Assembly (NCBI GenBank): GCA_037178625.1
Contig: JAWZXG010000044.1
Coordinates: 27,682 to 91,681, forward strand
Source of the DNA: Skeletonema tropicum
Lineage: Eukaryota; Bacillariophyta; Thalassiosirophyceae; Thalassiosirales; Thalassiosiraceae
DNA length: 64,000 nucleotides
Direction of reading: 5' to 3'
The position numbers and the translations under genes are program-made. This document shows, piece by piece, positions 30,645 through 40,823 of this stretch; position 1 is the first letter of the stretch, and every line of letters begins with the position of its first letter. The notes under the pieces are model-generated. The model saw only the letters and a program-made list of their open reading frames with translations. It was not told where the DNA came from and ran no database searches.

Positions 30645-32438
30645 AGCTGCAGGCCTGCTGGAGGCGTCAATAGTCAATAAGTATTGTAGTTCTACTGTTA
30701 GCTGTTAGCTATGTCTACAACAGGCTGAAGTGAAAAGCGCGGGAAGCTGGAAGAACGGAGAAAGCGTCATGTAATGTGTCACATCCGTGGATTGTGTCTG
30801 TGTATTTACCGTACCTGTGAGATCTGTTTGTTCAGGCCAAATTAAAGACATTCCTTCATTTACAGCCAATGCTGAACGATGTCTATATAGCTGTCTTAAA
30901 TCAACAAACCTATGAGGTAGATTTTTTTGTGTACGTAGGAATCGTCCAAGAAGCGGTACCAAAGTGGCGCCAACGATCATCGAGCACATCGTCACCATGG
31001 GATTTCCGCCCGATCATCGTACTTTACTAGAGGCATGGTGTTATTATATAAAAGATGTAATGCTCGGGGTATTTATATGGATATATATGAATGTATGAAG
31101 TGACTTGATATGTACCGATTTTTACATTTGATGCAAAATAAAAGCCAATCAGTGCACATGGATGTTTATCCTCATCTCCTCCGTGATCAATGAACGATGG
31201 TGCTATAACAAATATTTCAGCACTATCGACACCAAACACTGTTAAAATAACGATTATACAGTTATGTTATGAATGTGTATATCTTTTTGTTGCATAATAA
31301 TTCGTTTTGAGGCCCACAGATCCCTGTCATTCAACACAAACACTTGTGTTTGAACACCTATCTCCTACAAGAGAATACACTTTGTGCATTCCAACGATGT
31401 CAGCAGTGACCATATGCAGCTTTATCCGTCAACCATTACTTCATTGAAACCGGAGAATCATAACAAGTCACTGAAGATTCCACTCCGATCTATTCAGAGC
31501 AATGTAGCGCCATAACAACAGCCTTCTTCGGAGACAATATGTGCACTTATTCCACCCTGATTGAACTTCAAGTCACACAACTATGACCCTGTCTCTCCAA
31601 TCAAATGCAATAGTTGCTGTGCCTTTGTTGTCGGATGGTGAGGTTGGATTGAACAACGAAACCATTGCAGTTTGTTCGAGGAATGGCCATGTGTTGGGCT
31701 ATGGTGATACCAAGGCTGAGTTCGCCGATGGTAGTGTAGTCAGTGAAATCGGATCTCCTTAACAGCTCCATGGCACAAAGCGATCCTTCCATATTATTGA
31801 GAGCTCTCCTGTCGTGTTTAGTTGTCTCGTCATGATCAGAGGTCGGAATAGAGCAATGAAATGGGTGACATTTGTGTGTAATCGATGATGTGATGTGCAG
31901 CAGCAACATGGTGCCTGACGGAGTGCTATGGCCATATGAAGTCACTAACAATGAATCACACCGACACCCAATGTCTATATGTATAAGCGGCGGCGAGGGT
32001 TGATGGAGAGAGGCCGATTGTACCATTCATATTGAGTGGAATTGGACGATGATGCTACGATGATGGTAATTTGCGCTGCTATAGCGGCATTTTGATTTGC
32101 GTCTCTGCTCTTTAATAACTAAGTTGGGTAGGCTCGGCTTTGGATTCCTTGTGTTCTAAGCTATTCATGGACTACCATACCCAACCACCTGTAGATGTAA
32201 TGGAGGAGGTGTGGTTTTTTATGTTATGGCACTTTTATGGCGGAAATGGTGCCATGGCGTGGTGGATTGTCGCGGTGGTGGAACTTTTTGGTGGTGGCCA
32301 AAAACACATTTGGGGGCTCTTCTGACCTTCTCAAGTGCCGGATGGAGCTACATACTATTCCTACGTACATACGCTACCCCGTAGGGTCCGTGATTTAAGA
32401 CAGCTATACAAAAAGCAGAGAAGAGGAAGTTCACGACA
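30645..32438. other. Intergenic, no gene supported
   Basis: Mostly AT-rich. A 59-codon plus-strand ORF at 31583-31762 begins MTLSLQSNAIVAVPLL and ends VVSEIGSP with a coding-like composition, while a 141-codon minus-strand ORF overlaps it; neither is recognisable. 32190-32330 is GGTGG/TGG-rich. Nothing else is seen. Confidence 0.35.
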
Positions 32439-32924
32439 ATGGGGAATTGTACTGTCACCGCCGACACTATGTCGAGAGAAGGCGTTCTTCGCACTCTCCA
32501 TTTCGATGCCAAACACCTCCAAATGTGGGCAATATGCCCGTATGGCGGCTTAGGTCCAATGTTCCGCAGATTCCTATTCGGCGACGACCCCATCCAACCA
32601 CTCTCCTTTTCAGCCAACAAGCCTCACGCAGCGAAGATGTACCGCGACTCACTCCAAAGCTCAGCCCCCCATGGCATCCTTCCCCTTGCCAATTCCTCAT
32701 GGTCTGCTTCCAAACCAGCCCACCAGCGATTCTATGGCCACTCCTACACAGCACCCACCCCTCAGATCCATTTCCTTCAACAGTTTGGCCTTGCCTGCAC
32801 CAAGGCGTTCGCTTTCCACATCCGTCGACCAGTTAGTTCCCAGCAGGCTACACAGGCGTCTTCGGAACCAGCCCGAGCCCCTCCAGGTTTAAATTCTTCT
32901 TTCTCTACTGACACCGGTGTCTAG
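32439..32924 (+). pseudogene. Unrecognised 161-codon ORF, possibly a retroelement scrap
   Basis: The frame from ATG 32439 contains LRTLHFDAKHLQMWAIC and GGLGPMFRRFLFGDDP, and later YGHSYTAPTPQIHFLQQFG, a composition typical of a piece of a larger protein. It ends at TAG 32922-32924 just before TATC-rich simple sequence. I do not recognise a domain. The abrupt start and end, next to the ABC pseudogene, suggest a fragment carried by a duplication or transposon. Confidence 0.35.
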
Positions 32925-33054
32925 AGAGTAGTGACTAAAATAATCTATCTATCTTTCTCTTCTGGCACTCTAGAGTGCCTAGAAGTACTTACTTACTTCG
33001 GTAGTTGAAAATAATCTATCTATCTAAAATAATCTATCTATCTATCTATCCCTG
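32925..33054. repeat. AATCTATCTATC simple repeats
   Basis: Three short arrays of aataatctatctatc within 120 bp. The preceding phrase gagagtagtgactaaaat has a counterpart at about 42968-42990 (gagagtagcaactaaagt) upstream of the intact ABC gene, so this is part of the same segmental duplication as the pseudogene that follows. Confidence 0.7.
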
Positions 33055-33570
33055 ATGTGTACTTCTGCGATGCACCACAGCTTCGTAGCTATCGGAGATG
33101 AAAGAAGACGTGCGTCCCTACATCCTCCGTCCAGCCAAACAACACCAACATTCACATATCACGGCAGCGAGAAGCGGCACTGCACACTGCTTCTGCCTCG
33201 ATCTGCTCCACTAGAGAGAGTAGGTGTAGAAATAAAATCATCAATGCCATCCTCGCCCTCGCACCCTTGGCCCGAAAATGACGCCACATCATCAACATCT
33301 CTGTGGTCCATGTGGACATGTAGCTGCACGAGCCGCATCTCCATGTTCAAGAAAGGAGGTCTTCAAAAGCATGACACAAACCAGTAGAGGTGCAACTAAC
33401 CCAGCAGCAGCAAGATTTATCCCATTTATACCACACACCAAGAAAGACACAGAACGACGAGGCGGCTTTGTTGAACCCAGAGTCTTTAGACTCTGGCCTG
33501 GGTTGAAACTACTCGTACGATACTTATTCATGCCTGCTGAAATTCGCCAATTAGGTACATATAAGTAAGT
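33055..33570 (+). pseudogene. Broken copy of the ABC transporter N-terminus
   Basis: Translated pieces match the start of the ABCC gene at 43637: SSMPSSPSHPWPENDATSS against SSMPSSTSQPWPEDDATSS, then SLWSMWTCSCTSRI and FKKGGLQKHD, and after a frame change KDTERRGGFVEP and LFMPAEIRQL against the VFMPAGVCQL of the intact gene. Homology stops after the first predicted membrane helix begins. Frame changes and stops rule out function. It lies about 10.5 kb from its parent in the same orientation. Confidence 0.8.
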
Positions 33571-34042
33571 ACTAGTATGTTGTCTGTTTGCACATATATA
33601 CAACGTAGTATTTTTTTTACGAAAATGAGTGTTGTTTGTGAAGGTCTGACACGTCGTGATACTTACTCCTTTAGAAGTATGTCGCGATACGTCATCGTAA
33701 AAGTTCATGCGACTCTGTGCTTTACTTGAAGCGAAGCCCTTTATTTGATATCACATACATCACTCTACTTAACGAAGCTAATAGCACATAATGAAATTGA
33801 CGAATCGTATCACCGCTCGGTACAAACTGATTAGAGAGTCATTTAATGAAGCCTGATTTACTACAAAGCCTGATTTACTACATACTTACCTATTGCCTTT
33901 CACAATCCACGATCGATCGATCGATCATCATCATCCCTAAGTTCCATTCTGAGGCCACCGCCACCATGTTCTACCATAAGCCCAGACAGTCTCCGTTCCC
34001 GCCACCAATTCGTCGGCCGGGCCCATTTTTTAGAGACCTCCA
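33571..34042. other. Flank of the ABC pseudogene
   Basis: No gene. At 33807-33845 the phrase tatcaccgctcggtac..gattagagagtca resembles 43306-43345 upstream of the intact ABC gene, but here it lies downstream of the pseudogene. (GATC)n is at 33909-33925. At about 33976 the phrase ataagcccagacag is shared in inverse orientation with the sequence right of the fold-back (about 34437-34450). Confidence 0.5.
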
Positions 34043-34423
34043 CCATGGCAGCCGCCTAACTAACCCTTAAATTTTATTTCTACTTTAAGAGAGATATATG
34101 CTAAACCATTCATGAAGACCTTTAGAGTATATTCAGTAGAGTGTATGGTATCTAAGAATCGTAGTGATATCTTATTTTCTCGTCGAGATATGCATTTTGG
34201 GGTTCACTATGGGCTTTCCTGCCAAATTTGTCCATAAATAAAGTTAGACAAGCTCATAGTGAACCCCAAAATGCATATCTCGACGAGAAAATAAGATATT
34301 ACTACGATTCTTGGATACTATCCACTCTACTGAACATACTCTAAAGGTCTTCATGAATGGTTTAGCATATATCTCTCTTATAGTAGAAATAAAATTTAAG
34401 GGCTAGTTAGGCGGCTGCCATGG
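34043..34423. repeat. 381-bp fold-back element with ~170-bp arms
   Basis: Arms at about 34043-34211 and 34249-34423 are inverted copies with only about eight mismatches, separated by a loop of roughly 35 bp. The outer ends are CCATGGCAGCCGCC on both sides. The arms contain no coding sequence. A very long near-perfect hairpin with a small loop is the structure of fold-back MITEs or of small-RNA-producing hairpins. A flanking duplication could not be identified. Confidence 0.85.
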
Positions 34424-34775
34424 ACGGATTTGAGGTCTGTCTGGGCTTATTAAGATTCGCTTCCCCCTTCTCAAAAGGACCAACCGAACAAAATAAAGTT
34501 CTCGCCTTCATCGACGCAGGGCCTGCTTTGGCAAGACAGGAGGCCATCAGTATTATACCATCCGCAGCTATTAGTTCGCAGCACCTCAAGCAAGCAGCGT
34601 GCTTACTCCGTTCTCATTCCGCATTTATATTTCATTCTAGAGCAATAGCAAAAGCGCTATCGCTATCAAGGATTCGCTCATCGTGTGTATTGGTATTGGC
34701 TAGAGCAAAAGGGTCAATTTTGCACACCTCTTGCTCTTGATCTGACGAAGATCGAGGTAGCGGTCACATACAAAC
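34424..34775 (+). promoter_or_regulatory. Upstream region of the receptor gene
   Basis: A 106-codon ORF (34420-34740) spans this stretch, starting inside the fold-back arm, with no recognisable domain. It may be chance, or an upstream exon of the receptor, but no good donor is seen. I treat the stretch as upstream region. Confidence 0.3.
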
Positions 34776-37154
34776 ATGAAATCTACGAATCATTATCATC
34801 GTCTTCAACATTACACTGCTGCCGTGGGCTTCGCACTGCTTGTCGCCCTCGCCGCTGTCATCGGAAGTGTCGATAATACCACATCTTTTCGTGTATGCTT
34901 CGGTGCGCTTCTTTTGACGCTTGGTGTAGCTCAGCTCAAATTAGCAGTGGATCTCTACAAACATCGAAACAATCTTCTGCTTCAGCTGTTCCAGCCGATC
35001 AGTCTGTCGCTCCTTGCGACAGCTGGTGCTGTTGCAACAATCGCATCATTTCTGTTTGCATTTCCGGAGTATGATGCAACATGTGCACTTCGTCAACCAA
35101 TCATCCTCACGTCTATCACATTCATGGGGAACTTATTAATCGGTAGGGCATGGAGGATCGAGAGTAATATTGGCTCGACGGCTACATTTGCAGCATCTGA
35201 TGGTGAACTAGATTCAGTGGGGGTGGCAAGATTGAAAGTGATGAGTGTTCTACGCACATTGTCCCAGCTGGGAAAATATGTCGGCAGTCGTGGAAGAGAG
35301 GAGATGGGGAGCAACATGATCTTTGTTGTTCTGGTATTACTCCTCCCGCAACTTGTGTTGCAAATCGTCAATCTGTCAGTGCCAAGTGTTAGAATGGGAA
35401 GCATCGAAATTATCAATGACGAAGGGCATTTCACGTGCGAATCTGAAACTGGTCCTTATGTTCTCATCTTGGGGATAGTATTAGCATCAATGCCTTTTGC
35501 CATCTCGTTGCTGATTAATATCGAGAGTAGAGGTATGCCAGGTAAATTTCGAGAGTTAAATGAGATTGCAGCATCCATGACGTCTTCATTTTGGATGCTT
35601 CTTGGTACGTTGCCTGCTGCAGAGATGATAAGGAAGACTCATCCAAATGCACATGCGTATCTGCTTGCTGCATCGGTTCTGAGCTGCGTGCTTCCTGTGT
35701 CCTATAATATTGCTCAGACTAGGTTGCAGAATGTAATTATGAGCACGGACGTGGCAACGGCGGGTGGAAATGGTAATCAGGGGACATGCGCTCCTAGGCG
35801 AATGACGCGGACATCACCAACTCTCTCTTCATTATCGTCTCGTGATGGAAAAATGCAGGATGATCCGCTTATTCTGAACGCTGCCGACGATTACGCTGCA
35901 GTGGGTAAGATGTTTGACGTTATGGGATCTACATCAAATGCTGTGGATACGTACAAGGATGTTCTAACCTTGTTCAAAGTGGGGGGAGAGGAGTTCTTGT
36001 GGGAGGGAGGATTTACTCTGCCAGAGATACATTCGTTGGGTCCAAAGTCTCTGGAGATTGTCATCAAAACACTTCACAGGAGCTCGAAGCTTTGGCAAAG
36101 AATCTTGTGGTCGGATACTGCTAATGAAGAAGCCGAACGAAGGTGCATTAAATGCTGCATGGATGCATTTGATGTGTTCGACAAAGCCCCAGCAAAATGT
36201 CAATTGAGTGATAGGTGCGTTATCTTTCCTTGTTACAGCATGATTAATGCTATTTCCAGCCAAGCATATACCCCTCCAAACAATATGTCAAAAGAAGACT
36301 TTGAAACGACCTTGGCAGAGAACTTTGTGAAGGAGACACGCTACCAACAGTATCACCAGTGCCGAGCCCTTGCCTTCCAGGCTGATACCATGAAAAGACA
36401 TGGTAAATATGAAGAGGCTATGTCAGTCATTGATGAAATGAAATCAATCTACGATCCTCAGCTCCACTGTAGGACACTTGTGAAAGAATACGTAACAGAT
36501 CACTGCATTGACATAGTTGCCGCGAGCTCATTCTGGCTGCATTACTATGGCCGCAATGACGAGGCCCTTCAATTGTGCGACCAAGTTATCGACACAATGT
36601 TGCCAGAGATCGAAGATACGGAACTTGCCACTAAATTTGGCATACTGACTCCCATCTGCCGCACATTGGCGAGCCAGGGACCAAAAAGCCGTGCTTTAAG
36701 CAAAAGGGCCCTCGAGCTTTTCAGAACTCATGTTGCTGACCCAGCCGCATTAGCCGGGAGTATGGCGCATCCTTGTTTAGGCATGCGCGTGATAATAATG
36801 ATCATTCTCAAGTGCCGTAGCTCGGGAGATGAGGCATATGCTGATTTGAATACTGACGTCGCCTATGTGTTGCATAGAGAGGACCCACCATGGTTTGAGG
36901 CTGCATCTCTTTCATACTTTGATGCTGCTTGGTCCACACTGTGCGCAGAAGCTTGCGTCTGCTTGGCCAAGATCATTCGTTGCAATTCAGAAGAAGCAGC
37001 ATCTGAACCTAAACTCATCAAAGAAGGCATCAAGTGCTTAGAAATATCCGCCAAAACACTAACAAACAATGACGGAACGATTGTTAATACCATGGCACAT
37101 TCCTATTACTTTCAAATGCTGTCTGAGCTGGAGAACTTGAGTTCACCTGTGTAG
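34776..37154 (+). CDS. Class C (GABA-B-like) G-protein-coupled receptor without a ligand-binding ectodomain
   Basis: 792 residues from ATG 34776, one exon. After a signal-like hydrophobic stretch (14-31), seven membrane segments are visible at about 38-58, 71-96, 104-124, 180-201, 226-248, 264-284 and 291-313. The class C landmarks are present: a Cys at the top of helix 3 (C103, TCALRQPI), GRAWRI at its cytoplasmic end, matching the K.WR. of GABA-B receptors, and a second Cys in the loop before helix 5 (C221) for the conserved disulfide. The Venus-flytrap module is missing. Residues about 320-792 form a long helical cytoplasmic region (LAFQADTMKRHGKYEEAMS and similar, weakly TPR-like) of unknown function. 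It is a likely plasma-membrane or endomembrane receptor; the ligand is unknown. Confidence 0.75.
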   Translation: MKSTNHYHRLQHYTAAVGFALLVALAAVIGSVDNTTSFRVCFGALLLTLGVAQLKLAVDLYKHRNNLLLQLFQPISLSLLATAGAVATIASFLFAFPEYDATCALRQPIILTSITFMGNLLIGRAWRIESNIGSTATFAASDGELDSVGVARLKVMSVLRTLSQLGKYVGSRGREEMGSNMIFVVLVLLLPQLVLQIVNLSVPSVRMGSIEIINDEGHFTCESETGPYVLILGIVLASMPFAISLLINIESRGMPGKFRELNEIAASMTSSFWMLLGTLPAAEMIRKTHPNAHAYLLAASVLSCVLPVSYNIAQTRLQNVIMSTDVATAGGNGNQGTCAPRRMTRTSPTLSSLSSRDGKMQDDPLILNAADDYAAVGKMFDVMGSTSNAVDTYKDVLTLFKVGGEEFLWEGGFTLPEIHSLGPKSLEIVIKTLHRSSKLWQRILWSDTANEEAERRCIKCCMDAFDVFDKAPAKCQLSDRCVIFPCYSMINAISSQAYTPPNNMSKEDFETTLAENFVKETRYQQYHQCRALAFQADTMKRHGKYEEAMSVIDEMKSIYDPQLHCRTLVKEYVTDHCIDIVAASSFWLHYYGRNDEALQLCDQVIDTMLPEIEDTELATKFGILTPICRTLASQGPKSRALSKRALELFRTHVADPAALAGSMAHPCLGMRVIIMIILKCRSSGDEAYADLNTDVAYVLHREDPPWFEAASLSYFDAAWSTLCAEACVCLAKIIRCNSEEAASEPKLIKEGIKCLEISAKTLTNNDGTIVNTMAHSYYFQMLSELENLSSPV

Positions 37155-37576
37155 GAATTGACACCTGTTTATGTTCAATAGTAGGAGAAATCAAATATTC
37201 TTGTATGCACCTTAAAATGTGCATGTAGGACAAATGGCTAAAGAAATGCGTTGGAAGCTTGAAAGAGGGGTATCTAAGACACGCACCTCTTCCACGAATC
37301 CAAAGGAGAAGGAGAAGCAGCCGGATCTGACGCATGCAGCCGAAAGATCGGTGGAGGTTGAGGCATCACCTCCACCACCCGTTTGCAGCCGACCATGAAC
37401 CCAACGTAGTATCATAATCTAGCAGCAACCTTAGTAGTGTATTGCGATCTTTAGTGCTGCATTCATCAAAAAGATGATTCTGTGCTGAAAATAACACGAC
37501 AAACGTTCCCTTCTGCCTATCTCAAACGCTATCGCTACCAGCTACACAGAAAGAGTAAGTACAAGTGGATAAAATT
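37155..37576. other. Intergenic, no gene recognised
   Basis: 3' flank of the receptor gene. No coding region is supported. Confidence 0.4.
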
Positions 37577-39411
37577 CCGGTGTAAAAGTTACACCCTAAC
37601 CCTAAGGCCCTGTCAACGGGGTATAATTTGCCTCCAAGGTGTCCGCTAGTGCCCAAAAGACCGCCCACTCCAGACCACGCAAAGTTACAGCAATGAAACG
37701 AATGAGGTTGTTGATGTAAAAATGTATATTATTTTATGTAGACCTACACAAGATTATCCTCTGCCTATTGCTGTTGTTTTGTGATCTCCAAAACTTTGGA
37801 ATGCGCTCTTTCAGCCAGCGGTCAGCTTTGGCCATTGCCATTGCCGCAAGCTTGCCATCTTGGTCCAAGTCCGAACAGTTGAATATGGCGGCGATATCCA
37901 TAATATTTCGTCTCGATATCGAGACAGGCAGCTCATCTTACCACATTCAAATCACCTGCGTTTTGACGAAAGTGATACATTCCCGTCACACCTCCAAGCT
38001 TCCAGCCCGCTCGTAGACACAAGGCAACAATCGATGGGCCCACAGTGCTGGCATTGGCGACCATACTTCCGACGCCTTTCAAGTAGAATGAGTACCAAGT
38101 TCTTGCCAGTCGATCCCAATGTTGTAAAAAACATCCTTGATTTCCTCAAAGAGATCATGCATTCGACTACTCTACCTAGTATACTGGTTGGTGCCAGAAA
38201 ACACGCAAAGATCTACCTTGCGAACAGCACGAGACAGATGTGAGGCTTTTCTTGATTGGCGAAGCAGTGCTATGGGCCGTGCATGCCTCACGCTGCTTAC
38301 CCTTCTCCTTCTCAAATACAAACAATTCAAGTAAACTTCCTCGAAGTCAATGCGTATCATTTTCACATTCAAACAGTTCTCACTGCTCTTCATCAAGTTC
38401 CAGTCCAAAAGAAGCATGAGATGATTGAAAATATCTCTTTCTCTCCACTTTCAATGCTCTGAAATTATCTCCTACGCTTCGGATTTCATCACGTCTTTGC
38501 CCTTCGTGAGCTTGAGACCGAGTTGTTGCTTTGCTGCAGCAACGTGGCGTGTTATTAATGTAGGTCCCAAGATCTTGCGCAAAAGGCATCTCCACTGTTG
38601 CTACTGCTAATTTGTAGACCCAAGCAATTGCACTGCGTATTCCATAATATTGCTCTACCGATTGGAAGACTCTACCATCTTCGACTACCAAGTCGGGGGT
38701 GATTTCATCTGTTTATCTTCAGCGCCTTCATGTACTTCTCGGCGCATGAACGTTCAACCACAGCAACATTAAACTTAGTAGTCATATGTACTCCACAACT
38801 GTATCATAATCAAGAGCTTCACTGAGGAAACTGATATGGTGGTGCCTATCACGCAATGGTTTGAGCGCGTCAACAGCATCGACGATATAATTTCGGGGAG
38901 CCGTCCTCTTGCGATCATTTTTGTTCTGATCTTCAATGTCAGCATCGATCATCTTTTCCAGGTGCTCATCGTTAAAGCGGTTATCGAAAAGACGTACCAA
39001 ACCAAATGAGGTAAGTTGCAACGCTGCCGTCATCAACAAAACTATTTTTTTTATATCATATCACTTAGGATCTTTTCAACACGATCGGTGGATGCCCTTG
39101 CACTTGCATTGGCAGCAGGAGAGGTTGTTGCGGGAAGCATATTCGCAGCAGTGATTTCGCCGGCGCCTTCTTCTTGTTCTTGCTGGGGCGGCCCTTTGAC
39201 TTCATTGGATTCGGCATCTTTGTCGGTGGTGATTGTGAGTTGGATAGTAGTAGTGTGTGATAGGGTGCCATGTCGATGGCGATGCAGTGTCAGTGTGACG
39301 AATTTTTGAATTTTGGTGAACACATGAACGTACTTTACGGGCATCGCCGCAAAAAGCATGACCATGGGCAGTCCACTGGGCTGGTTTGTCTCCCGGTGTA
39401 AAAGTTACACC
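37577..39411 (-). mobile_element. Decayed Crypton-type (tyrosine recombinase) element
   Basis: The interval is bounded by two identical 19-bp sequences, ccggtgtaaaagttacacc, at 37577-37595 and 39393-39411. Each is an inverted repeat of GGTGTAA around a 3-bp centre, the kind of site expected for a tyrosine recombinase, and Cryptons insert without ordinary target duplications by recombining at short identical sites. The interior encodes recombinase remains on the minus strand. A third, imperfect copy of the site (gtgtagaagttacaccggg) is at about 39511-39529, so the exact right boundary is uncertain. Confidence 0.55.
37880..39290 (-). pseudogene. Crypton-like tyrosine recombinase, many frameshifts
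   Basis: Reading down the minus strand with phase changes gives a recognisable order: a basic start (MKSKGRPSKNKKKAP, about 39210), a helical part (LFDNRFNDEHLEKMID, then NYIVDAVDALKPLRDR), VVEDGRVFQSVEQYYG.RSA, then LLLDWNLMKSSENC (about 38400), SGTNQYTR (about 38180), LGTHST-stop-KAS (about 38090) and PSIVALCLRAGWKLGGV followed by MYHF (about 38010). These match the W.LM.R..NC, F.G..QY.R, GTHS.RK and RAGW boxes that I recall from protist Crypton recombinases. The HxxR catalytic arginine codon appears as TGA (CGA to TGA), and the first catalytic Arg box reads Lys. The gene is dead. Confidence 0.65.
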
Positions 39412-40804
39412 GGAAGTTGGTGTAATATCGTGTATTTTTACTTGCCGCAGCAAAGAGCCAACAAAGCAAGACGGATTGAGACAAAATATATTCGTGTATT
39501 TCAAGAAAAAGTGTAGAAGTTACACCGGGACAGTACACAGAATACCGAATTCCGCCGTATTTTACACCGTAATTATTGGTAAGTAAATCTTTGACTTCCG
39601 ATGACTTCAAATTTAGCCTCGGTACAGTCCTGAGACAATTTCATAACCGTTTTAGCATTTTCTGTCTGTTGCGGTTTTGAAGGGTCATAAGTCTCTCTCT
39701 TGTTCTGAGTTCGGCCTTCGGCATCGTATATAAGAGTTTGTCGATACTCCTGTTGTGTGATCGATAGCTTCCGTCAGATGTGTTTGCATGATGTATTCAA
39801 CACCCTGCGATTTGGTAGCGAAGATTTCAATGTTTCTCTTGAACCAGCATTAGAGTTGCTGCGATCAGCACCATGGATTTACATGAAGCAGTCTGAGTCT
39901 GACTGCAGATGATGTAGAAAAAAGAGACCTGGACTTCGACTTGTGATCGATTCAAAGAGTACCACCACCGACATCGTCAAGAGAGCAACTTGCGAACGTA
40001 GTAAGAAAAAGTAAATCAGTACCAAACGTGGTGGCCTATCAGATCTCCGTACAACTTTTCCATGTGATAGCCACCTTTTGCGACATTTTAGAAGGAGTAA
40101 GGATGCTGACGAAGACCAGCAAAATGATTCCAAATTCTGCTAAGCAAGTGCTTGGAACACCAAGACTATCAGACAGAGATATGGAACATCTCTCAAGAGG
40201 GCTAAGATTAAGATCACATGAGCATGAGTTCGTGTCATAAATAATTTACATCTTTACATCTTTTGTAGCAGAGATACTTTCATACCTACTCTCTACCTCT
40301 AACCTTTACAACAATCATTCATACAAAGACGGAAACGCTAAAGACCAATCATCCCGCTGTAAAGAAAGAGTGGCAGCAAATGTACCATAGATATGCCTAA
40401 CCCTAACGATCATAAGGAACTGTCCAAACAGTATTAGTCGGCAAGTTACGGTTCAGTGGCTTCCTCTCTAGCTAGAGAGAGCGGCCACATTCGGCAGTCA
40501 TTTTGGCCACGGTTTTTGTGTGATTGTAGGTGGTGGGGCTGTAGGTTATTTGTGTGATGTTATGTCCAAGCTTCGACAAAGCTTTTATAGAGTTATTGCG
40601 GAAATCTGATGAGCTTTAAGTAGCGTGGCGAGTCGCGTTTGTCGTATGTAACGTTTTGTATGTGGGCTGTACATGGGTAGGAATCAGATATAGCCAGATT
40701 TTTTTGTACAATTTTGTGCAGCAAGAGAAGTTCGTGCAGCAAGAACAGAAGCACGAAAGCCGGGAGAAGCTTGCCCTGCCGCCGCACGCATCGCGCACGC
40801 CAAT
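39412..40804 (+). other. Intergenic with a small broken ORF at 39778-40017
   Basis: From ATG 39778 a frame reads MCLHDVFNTLRFGSEDF, later ESDCR, then an in-frame TGA, and continues CRKKRPGLRLVIDSKS to a TAA at about 40017. A gtatataaga box lies about 50 bp upstream of the ATG. The unbroken phase on both sides of the TGA makes a recent nonsense mutation more likely than chance. I do not recognise the protein. The rest of the interval shows nothing. Confidence 0.3.
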
Positions 40805-40823
40805 GATTACTATCATGCATGAA

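Noticed and set aside
37592..37606. Interstitial telomere sequence (accctaaccctaa)
   Set aside because: Only two units here, and one similar short hit near 40397; this length is expected by chance or as part of the flanking sequence.
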